From assembly GCA_012931725.1 (NCBI GenBank), contig CM022955.1:11948137-12012136 (forward strand): 64,000 bases of DNA. Direction: 5' to 3'. Shown here in pieces: positions 1-61,263 of this stretch. The notes below the pieces were generated by a model. The model worked only from the letters and a program-made list of their open reading frames with translations, did not search any database and had not been told where the DNA came from. The translations under genes were made by a program, and so were the position numbers. Positions within the stretch are counted from its first letter, which is position 1; the number at the start of each line of letters is the position of its first letter. Source of the DNA: Litsea cubeba (Eukaryota; Streptophyta; Magnoliopsida; Laurales; Lauraceae).

Positions 1-478
1 CACAATGTGGATTCACCCACTGAAGATAGGGACGACAGGGCTTCCCTGTACTCTGTTGCTGCTACTGTGCATTACTGTTTGCACCTTCCTCACTCTCTGG
101 CTACCAGCATCCACTTAACAAATATTACCACTGAGTTTTTGGACCATATCTCTGTCGTGCTACAACAGAGACCATAATCTCTGTTTCCTTTCCTCCATTG
201 GTTCAAGGCATCAGATCTCATCTCAACATCAGATTGGACCTCATCTCAGGCATTAGATTCAAGGATCTGAACAAAGAAAACATTTCTGATCTCTCTCCAT
301 GCAGCTATCTATTGATCTGACCGTCTGATCAAGAACTGGGGCCCACCTCGGATTGTGCAACTGTCACAAGTTCTACTGTTGCTGCTGCTACTGTTAGCCC
401 TCTTTGCTGCCGCCACATATTTGCTGCTGCTGTTGGTGTCTTTGCTGCTATTAGTATTGTTCCTGCCTCTTTTCTACT

Positions 479-3400
479 ATGGACAATTATGATGATAATG
501 GTGATCGGTATCAATCTCACTCTCCTCTAGCATTTCCAGCTTTTCATTCTTCAATATCTCTGTCTTCATCCATCACCCCATCCACATGGTTTCTAGATTC
601 AGGAGCATCGAACCACATGACTTCTGTAGAAAGTAGCTTTACAGCCTCTCACCCTTACCTTGGAAAAGAAAAAATCACCACTGCTAATGGAGACCAATTA
701 ATCATCTCTGGAATTGGTACCATTATTTTATCTGGTGTCTCTGGCCAGTCTCTCCACCTTCCCAATGTCTACTTTGTTCCCAAATTATCAGCCAATTTAC
801 TTTCTGTAGGACAACTTATTGATGATGGGTATCATATTATCTTTCTTCCACTGGTTGTGTCATACAGGGGCGGCAAACTGGGAAGGTGATCGCAACAGGG
901 AGTAAACACGGTCGACTATTTCTGCTGGACATTGGACATCATTCTCTTTTTTCTTCTTCTTCTCCTCAATTAGATAAATTGTGGACTGTGTGGCATAGTC
1001 GTCTTGGTCATGTGAACAATGCGTATTTACTTTCCCTATTTAAAAATGGTTTTTTAGAACCCACTTTTAATAATAAAGTGATGTCCTCTTTCCTTCAATC
1101 TAAGTGTGAAACGTGTTGTTTGAGTAAGAGTCATATCTTGCCTTTTCCTATTCATAGTTCTCGTGCGTTATCATCTTTTGATGTTATTCACACTGATGTT
1201 TGGGGAATTGCACCCACCTTGAGTCGGACAGGCTTTAAGTATTATGTGACATTCATTGATGATCATTCTCGTTTCACTTGGATTTATTTCATGCGCTTCA
1301 AATCTGAAGTTTTTTCTTTCTTCCAAAAGTTTTACAAAATGGTTCAAACTCAATTTCAGAAAGAAATAAAAACTCTTAGGTCTGACTCTGGTGGAGAATA
1401 CATATCCCATGAATTTTCTGCCTTCCTTTCTGATAAAGGAATTCTTCACCAAAAATCTTGCCCACATACTCCACAGCAAAATGGTGTTGCGGAGAGGAGA
1501 ACAGACATATTCTTGAAACTGTTCGTTCTCTCCTCCTTGCATCTTTAGTTCCTCCCACCTTTTGGTGTGATGCTGCACAGACTGCTGTATATCTCCTCAA
1601 TCGTCATCCTAGCTCCGTTCTAGGAAAGACTACTCCATATGAAGCTCTCTTTGGTAATACTCCTTCATATTCTCATTTGCGTGTTTTTGGTTGTTTATGC
1701 TTTGTCCATCTTCCACCTACAGAACGCACTAAGCTGTCACCTCAAGCTGCCAAATGTCTCTTTCTAGGGTACAGTACTGAACACAAGGGATTTCTATGCT
1801 ATGACCAATCTGAGAAACGCATGCGAATATCTCGTAATGTAATCTTCTTAGAACACATTCCTTTCTTCTCTTTGCGTTTGGATACACATCCTGTTGCTGT
1901 CTCTTATCTGCCACAATTTCCTGCACCTACTTCTCCACCACCACCTATTACCAAGGTCTATGTCCGGCGTAACAAGGTTCCTCCTGTGGGGCCTCCTTCT
2001 CCTGATCATCTCCCAATACTGCCTCCTACACCCTCAGGTATTAATACTTCCTCCACCGATAGTGTTATACCCTTGCGACGCTCTAGTCGTCCTTCTGTTG
2101 CTCCTGACAGATATGGCTTCCCTGCTCTTTTCACTTCTTTGGATAGTGCTCCTATTCCCACCTCTTATTCACAGGCTTCGAAGATTGCATATTGGCAGGA
2201 TGCTATGACTGAGGAGTTGCTTGCTCTTGAAGCAAACAAACACATGGGACTTGGTACCGACTCCTGAAGGCACCTCTGTGATTGGCAGTAAATGGATCTA
2301 CTCTATAAAGGTTAACTCTGATGGGAGTCTTGACCGCTACAAAGCCAGATTGGGTGGCACAGGGTTACAAGCAGGAGTATGGCATTGACTATGAGGAGAC
2401 ATTTGCACCAGTGGCTAAAATGACCACTGTTCGCACCCTCCTTCGTGTAGCTGCAGCCCGTAACTGGCCCCTATGGCAAATGGATGTCAAAAACGCCTTT
2501 CTTCATGGCGACTTACATGAAACTGTTTATTTAAAACCACCTCCGGGTTATGCTTGTCCTCCACACCATGTTTGTAAATTGAGGAAAGCTCTTTATGGAC
2601 TTAAGCAGGCTCCCAGGGCTTGGTTTGATAAATTTCGGGCCGCTATCCTTCAAGCTGGATTTCGCCAGAGTCACTCTGATAGTTCCCTCTTCCTCCGATG
2701 GACATCAAAAGGCTACACATTTCTCTTAGTCTATGTTGATGATATGATTATCAGTGGCAATGATAGTGCCGGTATTACGGATCTCAAACGTCATCTCACT
2801 CGCCACTTCAGAATGAAGGATCTTGGTCCTCTCACCTACTTTCTAGGGCTGGAGTTCATACGTAGCAAATCTGGCATTCGGATTCATCAGCGGAAATATG
2901 CTAAAGATTTAATCACTTCGGCACAACTTGATGATGCTCACACTTTTGATACTCCTATGGAATTGAACAGCAAGATCCGTAGGGATGATGGCCAGCCCCT
3001 AGATGATCCTTCTGTTTTTCGGCGAATAGTAGGTAGTTTTACTCTACTTAACTATGACCCGACCAGATATTTCTCATGCCGTTCATACGATTAGCCAGTT
3101 TGTGAGCAATCCTCACAAACCTCACCTTGCTGCTGCCTTGCGCATACTCCGCTATGTCAAAGGCACCCTTAACCATGGTCTCTTCTACTCTTCGGGCGCT
3201 TCTCTGCACTTATCAGCTTATTCGGATGCTGACTGGGCTGGTTGCCCAGATTCTCGGCGCTCTACCACTGGCTGGTGTATGTTTCTTGGGGACTCCTTGA
3301 TTTCGTGGAAATGTAAGAAGCAAACCACTGTCTCTAAATCTTCTGCTGAGGCTGAATATCGGGCCATGTCATCTGCAAGTGCTGAAATCATCTGGCTACG

Positions 3401-3707
3401 CCGTCTTCTCTGTGAATTCGGTGTCATCATTGGTAGATCTACACCTCTTCATGGGGACAACACCAGTGCTACGAGAATTGCAAACAATCCGGTCTTTCAT
3501 GAAAGAACGAAGCACATTGAGATTGATTGCCACTTCATCCGTCAGCATGTTGTTACGGAGAAGATCACTTTGCCTCATGTCTCTACTCTTAACCAGTTGG
3601 CGGATATCTTCACAAAAGCTCTTCCCAAAACGCGTCATCATGATCTCACTAGCAAATTGATGTTTTCTGCCTTACCACATCAATTTGAGGGGGAGTGTAG
3701 AGGATAA
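479..3707 (+). pseudogene. Copia-1 pol remains (protease to RNase H)
   Basis: Recognisable blocks in order are the aspartic protease motif DSGASNHMTS (about 597-630), the integrase core with HTDVWG (about 1190), DSGGEY (about 1384) and NGVAER (about 1482), reverse transcriptase with LYGLKQAPRAWFDKF and YVDDMII (about 2590-2750), and RNase H with SDADWAGC and EAEYRAMSS (about 3220-3380). The reading frame changes near 870, 1498, 2243, 2345 and 3050, so no polyprotein can be made. The motifs themselves are mostly intact, which suggests inactivation by small indels. The end overlaps the polypurine tract and LTR start. Confidence 0.88.
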
Positions 3708-3973
3708 CTAAGGCCCATCTAGGCCCAAGAAGGATATCCCACGTGTGGGACTGTATTGAGTCTTGTACAGCTTGTCATACATCTTATCTCATAGATTTTC
3801 TTCCATGTATAGAGATTTACATTCTTTATTCTTTATATTCTGATTGTAATCCTGCTGATTGATAGCATGTAATTAGGGTTAATATGATTATAAAATGGTG
3901 AGTCGATCCTCAATTGAGGTATCAACTTTTCTTCCAAACTTCTTCCTCTCATTTTGCTCTTTACATTCTAACA
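3696..3973 (+). repeat. Copia-1 3' LTR
   Basis: The segment begins TGTAGAGG directly after the polypurine tract TTGAGGGGGAG and ends CATTCTAACA, giving the usual TG...CA termini (278 bp). The partner LTR is outside the window, so age and target duplication cannot be judged. Confidence 0.8.
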
Positions 3974-4945
3974 GCAGCATCTCCTAATTCATAAATATAA
4001 ATTAGAAATGGATCCTTGGTTTTTGCAAGGAAGAGATTACAAAGCTTCAGGTATATGGAAGTCGATTCTGTCAATGATGGGTGATTTTGAGTAGTGGTTT
4101 TGTTATAAACTTCATGACGGGCAACGTATTAAATTCTGGCATGATGAATGGTGTGGGCAGCAGGTTTTGAGTTAGCAATTTCTTAATATCTACATTTTGG
4201 ATAGGCAGCAACATCCTTTTATGGTTGAGAATATTGACTTTATGGGTGGTTCAATAGTTTGGGATATATGTTTAAGAAGGAATTTGATGGATTCTGAAAC
4301 ATCAGATTTTTTCTAGCATGCTTGCATTGTTAGACAAGGTTTACTTGTCTTTGGGTAAGCCAGATGTTAGATTATGGAAACTTTGATGCTAAGGGAAAGA
4401 TTTCAGTCAAGTCTTTTTATAACATTTTGATAGAGAATTATGGTGTTTTTGTAGATTGGTGGCATTTTGGGATCCCACTATTCCACCTCGAGTGTTGGTC
4501 TTTTGTTGGATAGCTAGAAGAGAAATCTTTTTTGACCATTGAGAAGTCTAGGCGGCGAAATCATTTTATTGTCAATTTAAGGGATGAAGAAATGGCAAAC
4601 CATTTGCTCATTCATTGTAATTCTGTTCATGCTGTTTGGGTGGCTCTTCTTGCTACGTTTGATATTCATTGGGTAATGCCTTGGTCTATTGCAGAACTTT
4701 TCCAACAGTGGTTCTTTAGATGCCAATTTGTTCGTGGTAGAATCTTGTGGAAGTTCACGTTATTATGCTACTTTTTGGAAGCTTCTGTTAGAAAGGAATA
4801 ACATGATTTTAAAAAACAAGTCTCAATCTGTGGAGGAGATTGTTGATAATATTGTATGGATAGTTTCGCAATGGGGTAGTAAGAGAGATGAGTTTGAAGG
4901 CATTTTCTTGGAAGATATTATTAGATCCTGGGCATCTGTATTATA
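3974..4945 (+). mobile_element. L1-type LINE, 3' end of ORF2 (zinc-binding RT region), decayed
   Basis: Conceptual translation in shifting frames gives the region after the reverse transcriptase of plant L1 elements: KASGIWKSI, NGQRIKFWHDEWCG, KGKISVKSFYNIL, PPRVLVFCWIARR, and the tail GRILWKF...LLLERNNMI. Several stops and frameshifts interrupt it. The reverse transcriptase itself is missing; it may lie left of Copia-1. At about 4945 the L1 text stops and copia sequence begins. Confidence 0.7.
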
Positions 4946-5800
4946 TTGCAGACTTTCTCACAAAGGAGGTGACCAACTGAGTGATGTTTTGTTCACGTTG
5001 GGCATAATGAATATACATACACCAGCTTGAGGGGGAGTATTATGAAATATCGGGACTTTTATTTAAATACAGAAAATGGGCTGTTTCGTAAATATAAAAA
5101 AGACTTGGGGGGGTTTGTAACTTTGAAAAATAGAAATGCTATAAATACATAAGCTTGGTCGTCCAACGTTAGATTGGCAACCATACCAAGGATCAAAGTA
5201 GCGGTTGCGGCCGGTGTAGCGGCCAGTGGCTAAAACGCTACGTAGCGAGTGATACATAGCCATTGCGGCGATACGTAGCAGCGTGAATTTTTTAAGCGGT
5301 AAAACCAATCTTGTGTTTTTTTAATGATGTGGAACCATACAAGAGTAGAGACAACTTAGGAAAGACTATTGGGGAGAACAAATGGGAAAATTAGGACTAG
5401 AAATTAAAAATGCTTGGCTCTACTAGGTTTTAGACCGTAGTGCCGCTATTTTCAAAATAGCGTAGTAGCCTCAACTATTACAAGTTTACGACCGATAACG
5501 CGGCCGCTACGTTTGAACCGTGAACCATACTATTCCTCTTCGAAAACTTGTCTTCTTTTTCTCTCTTCTTCTCTTATCAATCTTCCATAGATTTTCAAGA
5601 CCTTTACTCATAAAACTGTAATTATATTTTAAAATACTAGTCCAACCAATGTAACTATGTTATCCATCACAATCAGTCATAGGTGGCCTTCACATAGGAG
5701 TTCCTAAAAGTTCTCAACTACAATGGTTGTCTCCTGAATAATTATATAGATAGACATGGGTACATGCTATCACACATTTATTTATGTATTTATTTTGAAT
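4946..5800 (+). mobile_element. Copia RNase H tail, polypurine tract and LTR remnant
   Basis: After 4945 the translation reads DQLSDVL...GIMNIHTPA then stop, which resembles the usual end of a copia polyprotein. It is followed at 5029-5038 by the polypurine tract TTGAGGGGGAG and a sequence starting TATTATGAAATATCGGG that looks like a mutated LTR start. The LTR continues past a hAT MITE insertion (5187-5522) into CT-rich sequence. The right limit is not clear; about 5800 is a guess. Confidence 0.5.
5187..5522. mobile_element. hAT-type MITE, 336 bp
   Basis: The left end CAAGGATCAAAGTAGCGG and the reverse complement of the right end CACGGTTCAAACGTAGCGG form imperfect terminal inverted repeats. 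The element is flanked by identical 8-bp direct repeats AACCATAC (5179-5186 and 5523-5530), the target-site length of hAT transposons. The interior is rich in GTAGCG/CGCTAC motifs and has no coding capacity. A third AACCATAC occurs inside near 5332, so an alternative boundary is possible. Confidence 0.72.
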
Positions 5801-5839
5801 ATGGATGAGGGAGTGACAATGAGTGTGAGAACTATTTGA

Positions 5840-6745
5840 GGAGGGACAACTAGGTTTGTATCAGTGGTCAGCCTTAAGCCCTTATCTCTTTACACTGATT
5901 ATGAACTAGTTAACTGCTCATATTTAAGAGGAAGTGTATGTTGTTAGCAGATGATACAATGTTGGCGGATGAATTGATAGACGAGGTGAGTGTAAAACTT
6001 GAAAGATGGTGACAGGCTTTAAAATCAAAATCCAAGGGCTTTAAAATAAGTTGTACAGTGATAAGATATATGGATTGCAACTTCAGCGAGGATGCACAAA
6101 GAGCTGAAACTATTGTGAGAATTGAAGCTCAAGAAATACCATAAAGAGATTCATTTCAATATCTTGGCTCAATAATTAGTAAGGATGGGGAGATTGAACA
6201 AGATGTTGAACATGCGAAAAGAGCGGGATGGTTGAAGCGGAGGCTTGCTTCTGAAGTGCTTTGTGATTGACACATACAAACAAGATTGAAGTGAAAATTT
6301 TACAAAACATCGATTAGACCAGCTATGGTCTATGGAGCAGAATGTTTGCAAGTTAACAAGCAACACATGTATAAAACAAGTGTAGTAGAGATGAGAATGT
6401 TGAGGTGGATGTGTGATATAACTAGGAAAGAAAGAATCAGATATGAGTGCTTTCGGGAGCATTTAGGGGTAGCATCCATAAGTGATAAAATAAGAGAAAC
6501 TCGTTTGAAATGGTTTGGACATGTCCAACATAGGCTAGCAATGGCACATGAGGAAAAGTTTTTCCATGTAGGTTAATGGCCCACCAGGGGGAAGCCAAAG
6601 AGGACATGGATGGAAATAGAACAATAGATTTGAAGAAGTGCTACCTATCTAAGGATTTGGCTTATGATAGATCGGAATGGAGTAATCTAATTCATGCAGC
6701 CGACCCCAACATAGTTGGGACAAGGCTTTTGATGATGATGATATG
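5840..6745 (+). mobile_element. RTE-type LINE 3' end (copy 1)
   Basis: Broken frames give the end of an RTE reverse transcriptase and its C-terminal part: KSKGFKIS, RDSFQYLGSIISKDGEI, KFYKTSIRPAMVYGAEC, MLRWMCDITRKERIR, TRLKWFGHVQHR, and the terminal ADPNIVGTRLL followed by short TGATGATG repeats, which is the characteristic RTE 3' end. It is 5' truncated, with stops inside. It is the same family as the copies at 26259, 37690, 40221 and 53770. Confidence 0.85.
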
Positions 6746-7023
6746 TTTTTTTATTTTTTATTTTTTTGGTATAGCATTTATGTCATTTAGTTATAATCAG
6801 TGGATCTAAATATTCACTTTTTTTTTTAATTGTTCCACAAGGGAATCTTATTATAGGAACATGTTAAAATTAATATAAAGTTCGTTTTGAAAATTTGGAG
6901 ATGAATTGCCTGGAAGAATTACTAACCTTTTGATATTATTTTTTTTCAAAAAGAAAAGGAAAAAGAAAGAAGTGATTCATCTTTCGAGGTTACTACACCA
7001 ATGCTAGTAAATTGCCAAATTTT

Positions 7024-7026
<3 letters not shown>

Positions 7027-7104
<78 letters not shown>
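7027..7104. repeat. (CT)39 microsatellite
   Basis: Uninterrupted CT dinucleotides, then a short GT run, ending 88 bases upstream of the first visible TDP1 exon. Any reading frame across it (poly Arg-Glu) is an artefact. Confidence 0.97.
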
Positions 7105-7114
<10 letters not shown>

Positions 7115-7192
7115 TATAGATTTTTTTGAAACAAAAAGGGATGTCATAAGTTACATGGCTTCTAATCTTTATTTTGCTTAATGAATTAGTAG

Positions 7193-55742
<48,550 letters not shown>

Positions 55743-56165
55743 AGACTAATGATTTGCAAATCAAGTTTGAGATTCTTTTCCTTGCACTAGTTTGTTTCGT
55801 TTTAGAAGAGCCTCAAATTCGGAACTCACTCTTAACAGACAGATTTCCAAGGCCAATAACTCATGACCGTGGTGTGTACTTTCAGTACAGGATGTGCTTG
55901 TTAGAAGTAGATTTTACACGGAAGATTTGGCAGCTCTTTGCATTTTGCTGTAGATAAGAAGAGATCAACCCCACATGTAAAGGATTTTATAAATATATAT
56001 TTTAGAAGGATGATTTTGGCAATTCTAGTTTTTATTTTGGGTAAGTTCTGATCAAACCCACAGCTTCGTGACTCGAACACTGGTCATATTCTAAGTAAAA
56101 TTTGATACCATGTACTATTGTTTTCTTATTATGGTTTGGGAATCATTTATTAAAATCTAGACACT
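55743..56165 (+). other. TDP1 3' flank, presumed 3' UTR
   Basis: No gene is visible. AT-rich sequence follows the stop; TTATAAATATATATTTT near 55989 could lie near a polyadenylation site, and an AATAAA occurs near 56323. No clear cleavage signal can be assigned. Confidence 0.35.
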
Positions 56166-57550
56166 GTAGACACCTCATTTTGGCCCCCTAAATGGGCAAT
56201 AGAAGTTTTATCTCTCATATTGATTCCCCCATTTTACTCACCTTAGAAGGCCTTTTGGGGAAGCCTAGTTGGTTTTCACAACCATTAATTAAGGACCAAT
56301 TCTATGCCCAAAATTGATGAATAAAAAAAAAAAGGTAAACAGCCTATTAAGTCACTGTCTATTACACCCTTCAGAAATTGTAATGTTTAGTGTTTGCAAT
56401 GATGTATTGAGAATAATCTTAGATCCAATCTAGCAGCTGCGGTCAGCGGCATGCTGAAAGAACAAACAATATATATAACGCTTTTATCAAATATATCCCA
56501 GACCTTCAGCTTTGGACCAGATTTAGATGAGTAAGACCCTACAAAAAATTGGTGATGCCACCAACTTGTTGCATAAAATTGGCAGTGAGTCGCACCTTTG
56601 TACATTTTGTTGAGAGGAAAGTGCAGCAGATAATTTTATCCAAAACAAGCAGATGCCAAAATTACCATCACATGAAATGGCGGGGTGTTGGCAAAATGCA
56701 GATTTTCTGTGATGCTGCTTAAATTGAAGCTGCTTTCCCCTCAAAGAAGCAGTAATGCCGCCAGCTAAACAGCATTCAGTAATTTTTCCTACAAATTGAT
56801 CAACTGAATTTTGACTTCAAATTGTTGGCCCACTTTCCCTTCATCTGAATGGCGCGGATCTTTCCCCTTGAGCCCGATATAAACTATATAAACCCCCAAG
56901 ATTCCCTAGTCAAGGGCATCAATCAATTTTCAAAAAAGAGGGAAGAATTTCTGTTAAAAATTTTGGAAAGCTTGTGAAACTCTGTGGAGTAATTGAGGAC
57001 CTTGCCAGAACTTGGTGCAAATCCCTTGTGAGCTCATCCCTCCTCTTCCATTCTCTTTGGTTCCTCTAATTTAGCATCATCTTCATTATTGTTTCATCAT
57101 AATTCAATTTTGTTTTTCATTTTGGGTTCCACTCTAGTTTTGCCTCCTATTACTAACCTAGTACCATTTATTATTTTCATTATAGCTTACTTGCTGATTC
57201 CCAGCAGCATCATTATATCATCACATTACTTGTATTCACATTTTAATCTAATCTAGGTTCATCACATTTACTTTCTTCCATCATTTGTTTTTGCACAACC
57301 TCATCATTCTCTATTTATACTTCCTTACATTGTCACCGTTGGTTGAATCTATTAACCCCTTGATCTTGGGTCTTTTTTTTTTTTTTTTTTTTTTTGAAAG
57401 GTTTGATCTTGCGTCATTTAACCTCAATTTCTTTAGAAGTTATTGTCTTCATGGTTGTTGTTTATTAATCCTAGTTTGCAGTAGTTTCAGATATTTTATA
57501 TTAAGAGGGGGATTTAAGCCCAGTTTCCTCGGCCCAGAACAGCGTTGCTG
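56166..57550. repeat. Possible LTR-like repeat
   Basis: It begins TGTAGACACCTCATTTTGGCC, a start I associate with non-coding plant LTR sequences. A TATA-like GATATAAACTATATAAACCC lies at 56877-56896, with CT- and TCAT-rich sequence after it. The right limit and family are uncertain. A T21 run lies near 57373. Confidence 0.3.
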
Positions 57551-57554
57551 ATGA

Positions 57555-60500
57555 GTCCTTTGGAACTTTCATTGCTCACCATAAAAGTCAAAAAGCAACC
57601 CATCCACTGAACTTCAAATTTGGCCCAATAGATCTATAGTTCATTCCTGGGCTTTTCTTTCTTTTCCAAAATTCGGGATCGTTTGTTCTTGTTTACATTT
57701 ACACAAGAAAACATTCGTTTGCACTCATTTATGCATCACAAGCTTAAATTTTGGTGTGAAAATTGTGGGTAAATGGGGCCATTTTCACATCAAAACTTTC
57801 ACCCCTCTCCAAAGTGTGAAACCATGTGGAAAAAAAAACACATGAAGTTTCATGTTTTAGATCCTAACAGATTTTGAAAAACATGTGAAGAAAAGAAAAG
57901 AGCATCTAAGTCCCACTTTCTGATTATATGCACTTTTGTGGAATTCGAATTGTAATCCAAACCGTTAAATGAGCCACCATGCATGAAGTTTTATATCTTA
58001 GATCCTCTGAATTTTGAGAAACAAGCATACAAAAAAGCAACTTAATTCTACTTTCTAGTTTTCTGCACTTTTGTGGCCCCCAATTTACATTCTGAACTGG
58101 TCACTGTGTTACTTTTTTCTTTTTTTTCTTTTTCATTGTTTTTTTAATCTGTTGATGACACTTTGGTAGATACTCACACATAGGTAGGCATGTCAATTGA
58201 GCCGGATGAATGGGTACCTAGCCTAGCCCGGCCCATCCCAAGTCCGAAAATATAGGACTTTTAAAAAAGTCTGAGTCCAGCGGGATGGGCTTGGACAATA
58301 ATTTTAAAGCCCGGCCAAAATGAGACTGGGAATGGGCAGAATAGGCCCAATCCATCCAAACTTGGCCTGGCCCGTTGGGGAGAACATAACATTTAAAGGG
58401 CACTGCATTAAAAAAAAATCATATAGTAGAGAACATAGCACTTAAAAAGGAAAGAATACCATAAACTAATTAACTTTTCTCTTTTAGTTGCTATTTTAAA
58501 AAGCAGAGACAAAATCATTGGAATTTGGTTTGCTGCAGCGCATAAAGAAATATCAAAGAGTAACAAGAGTTCCATGAGATCAAAGGAATCAGAAAAATAC
58601 AATATCTAGACCTAAACGAGATTTAAAAGTAAAAGAAGAAAGAGAGATCGCATGGTCAAAGTTTCTTCATTTGCATCTCTATAAACATGAGCAGGAGACA
58701 TAATCATCATTGTTCTCTACTCCCAAATCTTCCCTAAAACATCTACTTATCAAGTTTCAATTTACATGATGAAAATAGATGTGGAAGTGCCTACATATAC
58801 CTTACCTTTTGATACTCTCACTAGCTCAACAGGGTTGACCACTTTCACTTCTTATTTTTCCAGTGGTAAGAGGACTGCGTAGATTTTCGCAAAATGCTTG
58901 ATTCAAGGAAATGAAGATTTAACATCTGCATTTTGTAGATAATATTGTCATCCTGTAATGCATTTTTAGATCAGCTTAAAAATAATTTAGCGGTGGTCTG
59001 CAGCCTATGAAAGAGATTCATATAAGGAGTGTCGTAATAAGAGGCTTTTATTTCCCTTGTTGACTTAGCTATCATTTGGTATATTTTCCATTCAAATATA
59101 TTTTTTGTCTTCATGTTGGGGCTAAGTCTAAATGGCCTTATTTTTTTAGAATTTAGAAATTCTATTTTATGAATTATCATCTTGAAAGAGATATTTCATA
59201 TTAAAGGCTAAGCCCCGGCCCAGCCCGGGCAAGCACGGGACGGGATTTGAAGTTGGCCCGTTCAATTTAGGGTTGGAATTGGACAACCCCGGCAGGCCCG
59301 CCCAATATTCGGAAAGCCCATTAATCCCAGCCCAGCCATGCCACAGGCCGGCAGGGCACGGCCCATGAGATCTCATGGGCTGTGCTGTGCCGTGCTAGTG
59401 GCTGACAGGGCCTGGCCCAGATAGCCAATAGGCAGAACTATGGGTCATGCCGTCCTTTGGAATTTTCATTGCTAGCATTAAAAGTAAAAAAGCAACCCAT
59501 CCACTGAACTTCAAATCTGACCCATTAGACCTATTGTTCATTCCTGCTCGTGAGGGCTTTTCTTACTTTTCCAAAATTAGGGGTGGATTGTGCTCATTTA
59601 CATTTACACACGAATGCATTTCTTTGCACTCATCTATGTATCACAAGCTTAAGTTTTGGGGTGAAAAATATATGTAAATGAGATTATTTTCATATCAAAA
59701 TTCTTAGCCTCCTCCAAACTGCAAAACCATTATACGCGCACACCATACACCACCCACCTTTTCTCTATCTACTAGAATGGGGCATGCGATCAAAAGCCCA
59801 TCAACTACCTTCTTCTTTTTTTTTTCTTTTTTGGGTGCAAATGAGGCCCCAAATATGTAATTCAAACTGTTCAAGTTTTTTTATTAAACTAATAAACCCA
59901 GGGATGTTTAGTATCAAATCTTAAATCCTTATAATTTTTTTAGAAATATGTGGAAAAAAGATCTTAATCCTATAGATCTAACTTTTCTGTCTTTCGTGGG
60001 TTCAAACTTCAAAGTCATGATATGAACCATTCAATATTCTCATATAAATGCTAAGCTACAAAACATGAAGTTTTATGTTTTAGATCCTAATAGATTTTGA
60101 AAAAAAAAAAACTCTAAATCCCACTTTAAGATTATTGGCATTTTTATGGAATTCAAATTGTAATCCAAACCGTTCAATATACTCAGATCCTCTGAATTTT
60201 GAGAAACAATCAGACAAAAAAAAAAAAACCACTTAATTCTACTTTCTAATGTTATGCACTTTTGTGGGCCTCCAATTCATGTTCTAAACTGTTTACCGTA
60301 TTTTTTTTTTTTATTGTTTTATTTTTATTGACACTTTGGTAAATACTCACACATAGGGGTGTCAAAGCCCATTTAATCCTAGCACAACCATGCCACGGGC
60401 TGGCACGGCATGGCCCATGACATTTCACAGGCTGGGTCGTGCCGTACCTTGCTGGTGGCTACAGGGCGTAGGCACAACAATGGACCGTGCTGGGGCAGCC

Positions 60501-61157
60501 CGCATGCCAAAAATATTTTTTTAGTTTTTCTGAAATAAAAAGTTATAATATATTAAAAATAAATTACATATCTTATTTAAATTTTTGCAAGACATGCAGA
60601 ATGGCTACAGCCTACATGTCTATGATAAGCAAACAACTGATTATTTATTGCAGTTACATGTCCTATTAAATTAGCATTACAAACATTACTCTGTCTTTTG
60701 AGTGTATTCAGATGGGTTCATAGTCTCTCTTCTAGGTCACTAAAGCATTAAGCTATTGCACGAACAAGATACTAATTCTCACGCCAACACACTCATGGTG
60801 CCATGATGGCACATTGGTGTCACACATGTCCAGGGACGATCCCTATGTCTTCAGGTGGATGGTATCGCTCTTGATGAATAGTCCAACCTAGCAATAAAAA
60901 ACAAAGACTAATTCTCACAATCAACTATTTTTAGAACACCAAACAACAGAACTCACTGCCCATAAATGATGAGCCCAGATATGGAGAGGATATATGAGTT
61001 TTACACACACATCTACCTAAAACATGTAACAAGAGTGCCGAGCCCACAGGCCAAACATCCAGGCAGGCCTAGCACAGCCCAAGTTGGAATGGGCAGGGCT
61101 GCAGACTATTGACTGAGGTGTAGGGCATGGGCGGTCTGGCCCATTTGACATCCCTAC
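57555..61157. repeat. Tandem duplication of about 1.9 kb (units at 57555 and 59452)
   Basis: The two units start GTCCTTTGGAA and share a long run of similar sequence: AAAGCAACCCATCCACTGAAC (57592, 59491), ATCACAAGCTTAA-TTTTGG (57736, 59640), GTTTTAGATCCTAA-AGATTTTG (57857, 60080), and CACTTTGGTA-ATACTCACACATAGG (58160, 60332). Each unit then carries GCCCGG/GGCACGGC-rich sequence. Similarity is moderate, with many indels, so the duplication is old. No gene is seen. Confidence 0.75.
60353..61157. mobile_element. hAT-like non-autonomous element, GC-rich ends
   Basis: The left end TAGGGGTGTCAAAGCCC and the reverse complement of the right end TAGGGATGTCAAATGGGCC match. Both ends carry GGCACGGC/GGCCCA clusters. 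The left flank TACTCACACA recurs on the right, but 5-6 bases away from the element end, so the target duplication is imperfect. A related start (TAGGTAGGCATGTCAATTGAGCC, 58182) is at the same place in the first duplication unit. Confidence 0.55.
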
Positions 61158-61263
61158 TCAGTACTCACACACCCCCAATTCCTATGTAGAAAAGTTTTGG
61201 GTCCTGATCTCTCTCTTTAGCCCCATATTATTTATCATGGTAATGTTTCACATGTATAAATAT

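Larger units (their letters stand above)
1..3973 (+). mobile_element. Copia-1, Ty1/copia retrotransposon, 5' end outside window
   Basis: This is a decayed copia element read left to right: protease, GAG-pre-integrase, integrase, reverse transcriptase, RNase H, polypurine tract, 3' LTR. The window opens inside it, so the 5' LTR and any gag are not visible. Bases 1-478 are T-rich leader-like sequence resembling the leaders of Copia-2 and Copia-4. Bases directly after the LTR are L1 sequence, so the element probably inserted into an L1. It lies upstream of the first visible TDP1 exon, most likely in an intron. Confidence 0.9.

Noticed and set aside
56877..56896. TATA-like GATATAAACTATATAAACCC as the promoter of a gene
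   Set aside because: No coding region or exon follows; it fits better as part of an LTR-like repeat.
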